Of a stretch of DNA of 64,000 bases, positions 55,814-64,000 are shown in pieces (the first letter of the stretch is position 1; each line of letters opens with the position of its first letter). Position numbers and translations under genes: made by a program. This stretch comes from Diphasiastrum complanatum. Its lineage: Eukaryota; Streptophyta; Lycopodiopsida; Lycopodiales; Lycopodiaceae. Location: positions 26,295-90,294 of the forward strand of contig MU832041.1 of NCBI GenBank assembly GCA_029204225.1. Reading direction: 5' to 3'. The notes beneath the pieces were generated by a model. That model worked only from the letters and a program-made list of their open reading frames with translations, had not been told where the DNA came from and did no database searches.

Positions 55814-56936
55814 TGTTTACAGATTCTCTACTTTAGAATCTGTTGGCTTTTCATTTCTTTCTCGTGTTTTTGTTTTGGTTCTTTTTCGTTCTTCCAGAAC
55901 AGTTTCTAGGTTGGTTCTGCCTGTTATCAAGCTTCCTGGGCATTTATTAGGTGTGTTCTTGTTATTACAATGTCCAAACTAAATAGAATAAACTAATTAA
56001 TGTTGTAGTATTTTGTCTAGCCTATCAGAGGACACTCAAGTTTGTCACTCTTGCACTGAGCACATGCATAAACGACCACAATCAGTCAATCATGCATGCC
56101 AAAATGTTTAACCATCAGATCAGCATGCAAAGACCGTTGAACAACGACTGAAATCCTACTTTAATGCTGCAAAATAAACTGAAATCAGATTCTAAACATT
56201 CTACAATTGCATAAATCCACAAAACAAGAAACAAGAAACTAATCTACAATATTTTAGAAGTCCAAGAATAAAAAAACCAACCAGTCTTTTGATTCTTGGA
56301 CATCCCAAGAACATCAAGAACATGGTTGTAAGGAGATATGCAAGAACTACACCACAAACCTAGCCTATTTAGTTTACCTGCATGCTGATTCCTACATTAA
56401 TCCACAAACAAGAAATGAAAACTAATCCACTCTAGGAAAGTAGGAAATCTAATCCACTCTATGAAAGCGAGAAATCTAATCCACTCTACAATCCACAACC
56501 ACACACAAAGGAGGGAAGGGCAAGATCATGAATGCATTCACTCAAAAAAACAAGCATGATCAAGGAGCTCAATGGATGCACCAAAACTCATGGAGGCTCT
56601 TCTTATTTCAGCATGGAGTTAGTACATTCAACAAAAAGCTCCTATTCTCAAAGAAGGAGTCTCTTAAATAAGAAAGAGAGCTCCTTAGGTGGCATCCTAG
56701 TAGAATTTTCACATTTCACAAATTACAAGTGGAAATAATGCCCTCCACTAGAGGTCACCATCAAAAGGTGGCTCACTCTACTTTCTTTAAGAGAGGTCTA
56801 CTTGCATTTATTACATTAGCCTAGAAATACTAGTTCCTACATGGTCATTCCATCTTCCGGGATTCACCATGAGGCTTACATAGTCCTTGCTTGTCATTCC
56901 TAACTAGCATTTCTCGGCTTTCATACTCGGCTCTTA
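55814..56936. repeat. Left long terminal repeat copy
   Basis: It shares the order of words with 57870-58956 throughout, including TGTTGGCTTTT, CAGAACAGTTT, CATGCATAAACGACCACAAT and CATTCCTAACTAGCATTTCT. Close to its start is a perfect inverted pair, ACAGATTCT and AGAATCTGT, separated by 7 bases. Confidence 0.85.
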
Positions 56937-57014
56937 GAAAAACACAAAAATACACGAAAAAGCTCAAAAAAAAACATGAAAAAAAACTAGAAAATAAATA
57001 AAAAGCTCAGACCC

Positions 57015-57540
57015 GGTCGAGATCTGAACTGAAATGTTTCGGTCGAGATCTGATTGAAAGCCTTCGGTCGAGATCTGATTGAAATGCTTCGGTCAAGATC
57101 TGACTAAAATGCTTTGGTTGAGATCTGACTAAAATGCTTCGGTCGAGATCTGACTGAAAGCCTTCGGTCGAGATCTGACTGAAATGCTTCGGTTGAGATC
57201 TGACTTAAATGCTTCGGTTGAGATCTAACTGAAAACCTTCGGTCGAAATTTGACTGATTGGGCGTTGTTGAGAGTTGAAGAGAATGCCTCGGTCGAGAAT
57301 TGAACGCCTTCTAGCTCGGTTGAGATTTGAAGGAGAGGCGCGGGCGAGATTTCTCAGAGAGGGCACGATTGAGATTTCAAAAGAATGCCCCGGTTGAGAT
57401 TTGAATTGGAGACGCTTCGGTCAAGTTCTGATTGAATGTCTTCGGTCGAGATCAGACTGAAATGCTTCGGTTGAGATCTGACAAAAGTTTCCGGTCGAGA
57501 TTCGACAGAAGTCTTCGGTCGAGATTTTAAGTGTAGACAT
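57015..57540. repeat. 25-bp minisatellite (GGTCGAGATCTGACT unit)
   Basis: About 18-20 imperfect copies of a 25-bp unit with the core CGGTCGAGATCTGA(C/T)TGAAA. The first ten are regular, followed by a stretch with altered spacing (57250-57400) and then several more copies. 25 is not a multiple of 3, so frames cycle through it; open frames here are by-products. Confidence 0.9.
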
Positions 57541-57869
57541 GAGCAAGATCTGACTGTTTTTTGTTTTTTTTTGGATAGCATCGGCATCGTTCGAGATGGT
57601 AATGGAGAGGCGACTCGGCTGAGATGGAACGCAAATGACTCGGCTGAGTTGGGACGCGAATGAGGTGTAGATGATGGGTAAACTGTGTGTAGAGGAGGAT
57701 GACGAAAGATCTAAGAATGTTTGTAGGACGTGTGAAGGGTGGTTGCAGGTCATTTTGGGTTGTGAATAGATCTTGAAATGTGTTACATTTCTTGGATAGA
57801 TCTGATCAAGGTTAGTGTTGCAGCATTGATCATTTCAGAATGTGAGTGGGCAAGTGACAATGGGCCAAA

Positions 57870-59065
57870 TGTTGACAGATTCTCTGTTCAAAATCTGTTG
57901 GCTTTTTGATTTTTTTTCGAGTTCTTTTGATTCTTTTTCGTTATTCCAGAACAGTTTATAGTTGGTTCTGCCTATTACTAGGCTTCGTGGGCATTTATTA
58001 GGTGTGTTCTTGTTATTACAATGCCCAAACCAGATAGATTGGACTGATTAACATTGTAGTATTTTGTCCTGCCTATCAGAGAACACTCATGTTTGTCACT
58101 CTTACACTGAGCACATGCATAAACGACCACAATCAGTCAATCATGCATGCCAAAATGTTCAACCATCAGATCAACATGCAAAAATCGTTGATGACTGAAA
58201 TCCTACTTTAATGCTGCAAAATAAACTAAAATCAGATCCTAAACATTCTACACTTGCATAAATCCACAAAACAAGAAACAAGAAACTAATCTACAACATT
58301 TTAGAAGTCCAAGATTAAAGAAACCAACCAGTCTTTTGATTCTTGGACATCCCAAGAACATCAAGAACAAGGTTGTAAGGAGATATGCAAGAACTACACC
58401 ACAAACGCAGCCTATTTAGTTTACCTACATGTTGATTCCTCCATTAATCCACAAACAAGAAATGAAAACTAATCCACTCTAGGAAAGCAGGAAATCTAAT
58501 TCACTCTACAAAAGCAAGAAATCTAATCCACAACTACACACAAAGGAGGGAAGGGCAAGATCATGAATGCATTCACTCAAGAAATAAGCATGATCAAGGA
58601 GCTCAATGGATGCAGCAAAACTTGTGGAGGCTCTTCTCATTTCAGCATGGAGTTTAGTACATTTCACAAAAAGCTCATATTCTGAAAGAGAGAGTCTCTT
58701 AAATAAGAAAGAGAGCTCCTTAGGTGGCATCCTAGTGGAATCTCCACATTTCTCAAATTACAAGTGGAAATAATGCTCTCCACTAGAGGTCACCATCAAA
58801 AGGTGGCTCAACCTACTTTCTTTAAGAGGGGTCTACTTGCATTTATTACATTAGCCTAGAAATACTAGTTCCTACATGGTCATTCCATCTTTCAGGATTC
58901 ACCATGAGGCTTACACAGTTTTTGCTTGTCATTCCTAACTAGCATTTCTCGGCTCTCAGTCTTCGTTTGTCTCGTCTTCTCAGAGACCTCCTCGGTCTAA
59001 GGTGAGAGGTGCTCTTGGGTAGCTCTGTCCGAGTATACTTGGGGATTCATTAGAATCAGCCAACA
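57870..59065. repeat. Right long terminal repeat copy
   Basis: About 1,196 bp starting TGTTGACAGATTCTC. It contains everything in the left copy plus the terminal 110 bp or so ending CCAACA at the target site. The inverted pair at its start is partly mutated. Confidence 0.85.
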
Positions 59066-59757
59066 AAAGCTCCTGCAAAAATATAGACATGTCTTTGCGT
59101 GGACCTATAAAGACATGAAAGGTGTCTCCCCAAATAGTTGTGCACCGTATCTGCTTAAACCGGATGCGAGGCCAGCTGCTAGTCATCCATACAAATGCAA
59201 TCCAATCTATAAGGCCAAGATCAAAGAAGAATTACAACGCCTCTTAGATGCAGGATTTATCTATGAAATCGAGCATACTGAGTGGGTGTCCCCAATTGTC
59301 ATCGTTCCCAAGAAAAATGGAAAACTTCGAATCTATGTCGACTTTAAGAAAATTAATGTCGTCACTGAACGTGATCATTTTCCATTACCTTTCAGAGAAT
59401 CCATCTTAGAAAACCTAGTAGGAGATGAGACTTACTCCTTCTTAGATGGCTTTAGCGGATACAATATGGTCCAAATTGCTGAAAAAGATCAACATAAAAC
59501 CACTTTTGCCACAGAATGGGGAACAAGTTCTACTGGAAAGTCATGCCTTTCTGTCTCTGCAATGCCCCTAGCACCTTCCAATGTGTTATGCAAGTTGCCT
59601 TTTCTCAACAGATGGGCGATACCCTAGAGGTTTACTTGGACAATTTAGGTGCACATTCAGAAGAAACACGACATCTGTCTATGCTCGAAATTTTTTTTAT
59701 CCAATGTCAACGCTTCGGCATCTCCCTTAGTCCTGAAAAATGCTAGATCTGGGTAAC
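59066..59757 (+). pseudogene. pol: gypsy-3 reverse transcriptase
   Basis: Fingers and palm: YRHVFAWTYKDMKGVSPN, FIYEIEHTEWVSPIVIVPKK, ITERDHFPLPF-type motif, FLDGFSGYNMVQIAEKDQHK. A frameshift near 59520 moves to CNAPSTFQCVMQVAF, and the catalytic box reads VYLDNLGAHSEE, so the second metal-binding Asp is Asn. The frame stops at 59744 inside CxIWVTHG. Confidence 0.9.
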
Positions 59758-60210
59758 ACATGGTATTGTGTTAGGACATATTATTTTCCGAAATGGCATT
59801 GCCACTAACCCCAAAAAGATCCTTATCATTCAAAATCTACCGGAATCGCGTACGATAGCGAAGTTTATTTTCGATTTCGCTAACAAAGCATGCTTAATCT
59901 ACAAAGTCATTGTAGTTCCCATATGGACGGGTGAACAACACGTCGTATTTAATCAACTCAAAGAAGCCCTTACAAATGCACCTATCCTTCAGGCCCCTGA
60001 TTATTCTAAGGAATTCCATGTGCATACCGATGCATCCAAGTATGCCATTGGAGCAGTGCTCACCCAACTAGGAGAATTAAAAAAGGACCACCCAATCCAT
60101 TTTCTCAGTAAAGAATTGATACCTACTGAAGTCAATTATACCACCACAGAAGGTGAAGCCTTGGCAATGGTATATGCGGTCTAGAAGTTTTTCCATTATC
60201 TTCTGGAAAA
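59758..60210 (+). pseudogene. pol: gypsy-3 RNase H, truncated
   Basis: Thumb and tether (LGHIIFRNGIATNPKKILII) are followed by WTGEQHVVFNQLKEALTNAP and RNase H FHVHTDASKYAIGAVLTQLG and NYTTTEGEALAMVYAV. A stop is at 60182-60184, and after FHYLLEN the sequence is replaced at 60211 by a gypsy-2-family LTR start. Confidence 0.88.
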
Positions 60211-61045
60211 TGTTGGAGGGTTTACGGATCCCAAGGCAACCCTAACCCTAGCTAAGTAGTGAGAGGGATTTGGCACCCTGCGTGTGTGAGTCCAACCCGA
60301 TGATCACATAGAGATTTGATTAGTCGAAAGTCATCTAGAAACTGGACCAGAGCACCACTTGGATGCTTTGCATGTGGAGAAAATCACAGAGTTGTAGAAT
60401 GTCCAAATATAGGAAAATTTGTACCATTCTGTCATGATTGTGGTTATGGGCATTGCTATAAGGAGTGTCCAACAAAACCGAAGCCACCACCGGCTACAGC
60501 TCCTGTAAATTTGATAACAATCAAGCAAAGACCAGTAGCTCAGAGTAAACCAAGCGTACACTTGATGGTGGTCACCAGAGCATAGAAGCAAAAAGAACCG
60601 GTAGCAGATCCAGTACCTGCTGATTCTATACCATTGATTGATATACCAATAGCAGCTGGAGTCTATCCAAATCTTCATGTAGAAAAAAGAAGATATCAGG
60701 ATATGAGACAGTGGATTAAACATCTACAAGAAGAAGATGAGCTTGAAGTTGCTAGAGCAACAACCAAAGTTCGTTCTTCACCATTGCAGTCACCAAAAAA
60801 TTCACATACAAATATGAATGCTCAGTTGCATCATCATGAAGAACCCTTCAAGATGACTAAACCAGAAGCACTGCAAACAGAACTGCTCATGAATATTTTG
60901 TCTAATAAGATCAATATTTCATTGGGAGAATTCCTAAAGTTGGTGCCAAAAGCAAAAGAAGTATTAGCATGAAAGTTAACTCAAGTTGAACCGGAAGTCA
61001 ATCAAGAGCCACTTTTTTGTCTTGGATTTGAAGAATGTGATAAAG
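60211..61045 (+). mobile_element. Gypsy-2-family fragment (LTR start fused to gag)
   Basis: 60211-60331 matches the first 120 bp or so of the gypsy-2 LTR (TGTTGGAGGG start). It then jumps to the gag zinc-knuckle region from about 60340: CFACGENHRVVEC and CHDCGYGHCYKEC, then QTELLMNILSNKINISLGE, as in gypsy-2 gag. A stop lies at 60583-60585 and another at 60970. The copy confirms the fourth knuckle that is mutated in gypsy-2. Most of the LTR, the leader, the capsid and all of pol are missing. Confidence 0.85.
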
Positions 61046-61590
61046 TATTGTTTCACCAAACACCCAATATTTCATGGATATGTTCGATGATTCCGACCCC
61101 CTTGGGGCCTCAGAAGATTTTGTCATGTCCCAAAGTCCTGCACCCTTTGAACTCCAACTATCATTCCCATCACGGCTGCGCCCTTTGAACTCCAATCCCC
61201 TGGAAGAGGATTCGAACAGTTCCATGATACTCCTAGTAGTTTTGATGACTCTTTTCAAATTAACCAGCAACCTCAAGTTGAAGCCGCACCAGCCACAAGC
61301 TGTTAAATCACCAAAGCAATGCCTGAGGGCTATGAAGAAGAAGACCTCTTTGAAGAAGAAGAGTTACAGGCACCTGCTCCATGCCAACCATGGATAGTAA
61401 CACCAGGTCCTTCTGCTGGTACCACCTCCACAACATGCTCTCGGTTTGGTCTCAAGCCTTGCACAAGTGATCCAGTCTATGCTAGAGAAGAAAAAAGAAA
61501 TGGAACAACGAATCTCAGATATGGGATCTGAAAATACTCTCATCAGCTAGAAAGTCGTTCAGCTAGACAAAGAGTTGAAGATCGGCGAGT
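61046..61590 (+). other. Unassigned segment within gypsy-3
   Basis: This non-retroviral-looking stretch has Pro/Ser-rich and acidic coding-like pieces in changing frames (FDDSDPLGASEDFVMSQSPA; PEGYEEEDLFEEEELQAPAP). A short phrase about CCTTTGAACTCCAA occurs twice (about 61143 and 61181). It may be linker sequence of some retroelement or captured DNA. Confidence 0.4.
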
Positions 61591-62602
61591 AGCACGAAGT
61601 GGCCGGTTTTTGGTGGCCAACACTCTTCAAGGATACACACAATTATACAAAGGCCTTTGATGTTTACCAATGCACAAAACACTTTCAAAAGGCTGACTAC
61701 ATGCCTTTACACCCTGTAACCACTTATCAAGCTTTCCAAAAATGGGGCATTGATTATGTCGGACCCATCTGAGTCCCGCTGCTTGACACACACAATCTCA
61801 TTATATCATAGTAGCTACGGACTATTCTACCAAATGGGTTGAAACAAGAGCTATTCGCAATGCTGATGCTCGTTCTATCGCAAAATTTCTCTATGAACAG
61901 GTTATAGTTCGTTTTGGTTGTCCTCTAGAATTTATCAATGATAGGGGTACACATTTTCTTAACTCTGTCATAGCAGATCTCCTTTCAAAAAAAATTTGTG
62001 GTACATCGCAAAAGTTCCCCATACTATCCACGATGCAATGGCCAGGTGGAATCCACCAATAAAATCCTATGTGGAATTCTCACCAAAATCGTCGAATCTA
62101 GCCAATCTGATTGGGAACTCAAACTTCATGCTGCTCTTTGGGCTTATCGCACCACCCTGAAGAGAGCTACAAGCTTAACCCCTTTCCAGCTAGCATATGG
62201 CCAAGAAGCCATTATGCCTGTAGAATTTCATATCCTCTCCCTTCGAGTAACCTATAATCTTGAGCTAGATAATCAACAGACTCTAGCAAACATGTCATTC
62301 CATCTAGAACAACTATGCGAAACACGACGAATCAGCATCCATGCTCAACAAGTCCACAAATATCTACAAAAAGCATGGCATGATCGATCATTGAAACTTA
62401 CAGACTTTCAGGTTGGAGATAAGGTCCTGCTATACTAGGCCAAAGCCTTTAAAGACAAACTGAAATTTTCCGGCCAAGTTCCTTACGTAATTAAAAAAAT
62501 CTTTGTCTTTGGATATGTACAACTCGCATACAAACAATCTTTCTCTAAGAAAACCACAAAAGTCATTATTTTGAAAATATTTGTCTCATACCATCTCAGA
62601 TA
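61591..62602 (+). pseudogene. pol: gypsy-3 integrase
   Basis: It starts in the zinc-finger region (AGFWWPTLFKDTHNYTKAFD, then YQCTKHFQKADYM), followed by the core with GIDYVGPI, FINDRGTHFLNSV and, after a frameshift in an A-run near 61990, NGQVESTNKILCGILTKIVE. The C-terminal half is open from 61998 to 62438 (LTPFQLAYGQEAIMPVEFH; FQVGDKVLLY) and continues after a stop to about 62602. All three catalytic residues are present. The first zinc-finger half is missing. Confidence 0.88.
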
Positions 62603-63084
62603 GAATTCGCCTGACCCCTTTTCTATAGTGCACGATTCATTTTTATCCTCCATGAATTCTGTCTTAGAGATAAACTTTTCAAAAATAAAAAAAGTTAGTT
62701 TTGTGCATCAGATACCGACTTTTAGAATTTGCAGACAATTCCCTGAAGCTTAGAATCATTCCCACAATTTCCTTGTTATCTCCGCAAATTCTGATCAAAC
62801 ACGATTTTGTAATGTCGGTCATTTTTTCTATTTTGAGACACAAAAAATCACTTATAGGAATTCGCAAACCCTCAAAACACTACCTCAAAATTCGCAACTA
62901 TCATTATGAAATCATGGACACTGAGGACAATTTGTTGTGAAGTTGCGAATTCCTGACCAAAAAGTCTATATATAGACCCCCACCTTTCTTTCCACGAATT
63001 CATTTTAGATTCTTGCTCTCGAGTTCATGCCAAAATTTTCCAGAATTTTCAAACTTGCTAGAACAATCTAAAATCATTGCTACT
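62603..63084. other. Spacer after gypsy-3 pol
   Basis: Non-coding, with several TTCGCAA-type words (for example near 62856, 62892 and 62943). It has the same position and length class as the spacer after gypsy-1 pol. The frame 62701-62940 has no domain. Confidence 0.5.
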
Positions 63085-64000
63085 ATGGCCTCCCGTGACT
63101 CCTCGCTCTCTCTGCATCGCCGTAAATCCCCTAGGCCTTATTCAGGGGACATTTTTATGATTGTATCAAGAATTACGCCGAGCAGCTGATCCTGGCCAAG
63201 GATATCCTTAAAACCTTGGATTTGATCTGACTCACTTCTGTGACCAGCAGAGTGAGAGCATGATTCGAGTAGCCTACTCAACCTATTCGGATGAATTCCA
63301 GACCTTTAAGCTTATATCTAAGAGTGGCAGTTACACCCTCATCAACATCTCTATTGAGCATATACAGAGCATTGGCTTCCCTAATCTCGGAGAGACGATC
63401 CATGGCAAAGGCACCAGTTATTATGCCAAGTATTTTACCAAGCTTCTGACAAAGGACGACAAAACTATTGCCCAAACCAACGACGAAATTGCCATCCGTC
63501 TCCTCACAGATCCCCATCTTCGGGCTACCTCAAAAATCTTCGTCACCATGGTCGAGGTGCATACTGATCGCATACCCCCGAGCGACCTCTTATCTTTGAC
63601 CATCACCATGGATGATCCCACTCAAAACTACAAGTGGGCTAAGAAGGTAGCAGAAAAGCTGTGCAGGGCCTTGAAAGCCAGGAAACCAACTACCAAGTGT
63701 GGATATCTCCTCCACATGTTGGTCACCAAACAGTTGGGGTCTCGGGCGGCTGCTACCATCAAAGAGCTTGATGATATCTATCCGAGCACTAAGAAGCGAG
63801 CCACCCCCCAACCGACAGCAGAAGCAGTTTCACCAGCACCACCAACTAAGAAGCAGAAAGGGAAGGCGATCAACACCGAAGCCCACGTACCTCGCCTTAG
63901 ACCCTCTCAGGTCCTGAAGGAGGTCCTAGTGCAGCAAGAGGCCTTACTCCACCAGGTCCAACAATGCAAACAAGCAGTAGCGACAGCAATAGGCAGTTCC
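63085..64000 (+). CDS. gypsy-3 post-pol ORF, runs off the window
   Basis: The likely start is ATG 63085 (MASRDSSLSLHRRKSPRPYS). Two frameshifts, near 63155 and 63220, lead into a frame that is open from 63212 to the window end, about 263 codons without a stop. The first internal Met is at 63260. The protein has a globular-looking N-terminal part (HIQSIGFPNLGETIHGKGTS; TNDEIAIRLLTDPHLRATSK), then a Pro/Lys-rich segment (SPAPPTKKQKGKA) and the start of a Gln/Leu coiled coil (LKEVLVQQEALLHQVQQCKQ). Architecture and position match the gypsy-1 post-pol ORF. No catalytic motif, signal peptide or membrane helix is seen. Function unknown. Confidence 0.65.

Larger units (their letters stand above)
55814..59065. 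mobile_element. Non-autonomous LTR-type element (TSD AAAGC)
   Basis: The insertion begins TGTTTACAGATTCT, ends ATCAGCCAACA and is flanked by AAAGC at 55809-55813 and 59066-59070. Removing it plus one AAAGC restores the gypsy-3 reading frame exactly. It has two long direct repeats (55814 to about 56936 and 57870-59065) around about 0.93 kb of non-coding DNA that includes a 25-bp minisatellite. The left repeat lacks the last 110 bp or so of the right one, and no standard PBS is seen, so the internal edge has been lost. It is LARD- or TRIM-like. On the minus strand a TATA-like TTATTTAAGAG (complement near 58697-58707) hints that the element runs right to left. Confidence 0.85.
55151..64000 (+). 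mobile_element. Gypsy-3, Ty3/gypsy element with two interruptions
   Basis: Pol fragments: pre-RT linker (55151-55813), RT (59066-59757), RNase H (about 59760-60210), integrase (61591-62602), then a non-coding spacer and a post-pol ORF that leaves the window. It is interrupted by a non-autonomous LTR element at 55814-59065 and by a gypsy-2-family fragment plus unassigned DNA at 60211-61590. No gag or LTR of its own is visible. Confidence 0.85.

Noticed and set aside
57015-57540. CRISPR-like array
   Set aside because: Units are contiguous with no spacers, are imperfect, and sit in a plant retroelement with no cas genes.
57354-57753. Minus-strand ORFs with STEDF/SRPK-type repeats
   Set aside because: They lie on the 25-bp minisatellite, where three frames cycle through the same unit; there is no independent coding evidence.

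Overview
This window looks like nuclear DNA of a land plant with a large, repeat-swollen genome, for example a fern, lycophyte or gymnosperm; I cannot fix the species. The evidence is nested Ty3/gypsy and Ty1/copia LTR retrotransposons of plant type, a copia primer-binding site matching the 3' end of initiator tRNA-Met, a gypsy site resembling the tRNA-Asp complement, a TRIM, a MITE, a tRNA-derived SINE and a Sec61-beta remnant. There is no bacterial, organellar or CRISPR signature. I see no intact host gene: almost every coding region is broken by stops, frameshifts, deletions or insertions.

Layout. 1-4219: a minus-strand copia element (copia-A) with its 5' LTR at 3540-4219 and an in-frame internal deletion of pol. 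4220-11810: a plus-strand gypsy element (gypsy-1) with two protease-like domains, a MITE inside the second, RT, RNase H and integrase, then a long extra ORF after pol. 11930-13319 and 22672-23515: a plus-strand copia element (copia-E) split by gypsy-2 (13320-22666, minus strand), which has both LTRs, a PBS, a PPT and a 5-bp target duplication TGATG. 23516-27517: no recognisable genes. 27518-30060: an internally deleted relative of gypsy-2 (gypsy-F, minus). 30640-35309: a copia element (copia-G, plus) with its 3' LTR, interrupted by a fragment of a second copia element (copia-H, about 31740-32925). 35310-37300: AT-rich repeats. 37300-39950: low-copy-looking DNA with a Sec61-beta remnant, a SINE-like insertion and two unidentified coding-like stretches. 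40100-42246: direct repeats with perfect palindromes, then a complete TRIM with TSD TAATC. 42444-45161: a rearranged copia element (copia-C) in which most of RT is replaced by a long open frame of unknown origin, ending at an inversion point. 45240-46631: minisatellites and a CT microsatellite. 48298-50113: the 3' part of a copia element (copia-D). 51012-54276: a broken copy of a large protein family that I recognise as DUF7869-type, probably transposon-derived. 55151-64000: a third gypsy element (gypsy-3, plus) split by a 3.25-kb non-autonomous LTR-type element (TSD AAAGC) that carries a 25-bp minisatellite, and by a fragment of the gypsy-2 family. After its pol is another post-pol ORF that runs off the window end.

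How it fits together. This is a stack of retroelement insertions of different ages. The relative order can be read at three places where both edges are visible (13315/22667, 41165/42242 and 55809/59066). The most unusual themes are the large post-pol ORFs carried by three gypsy elements, the tandem protease domains in gypsy-1, the foreign ORF in copia-C and the DUF7869-type gene.
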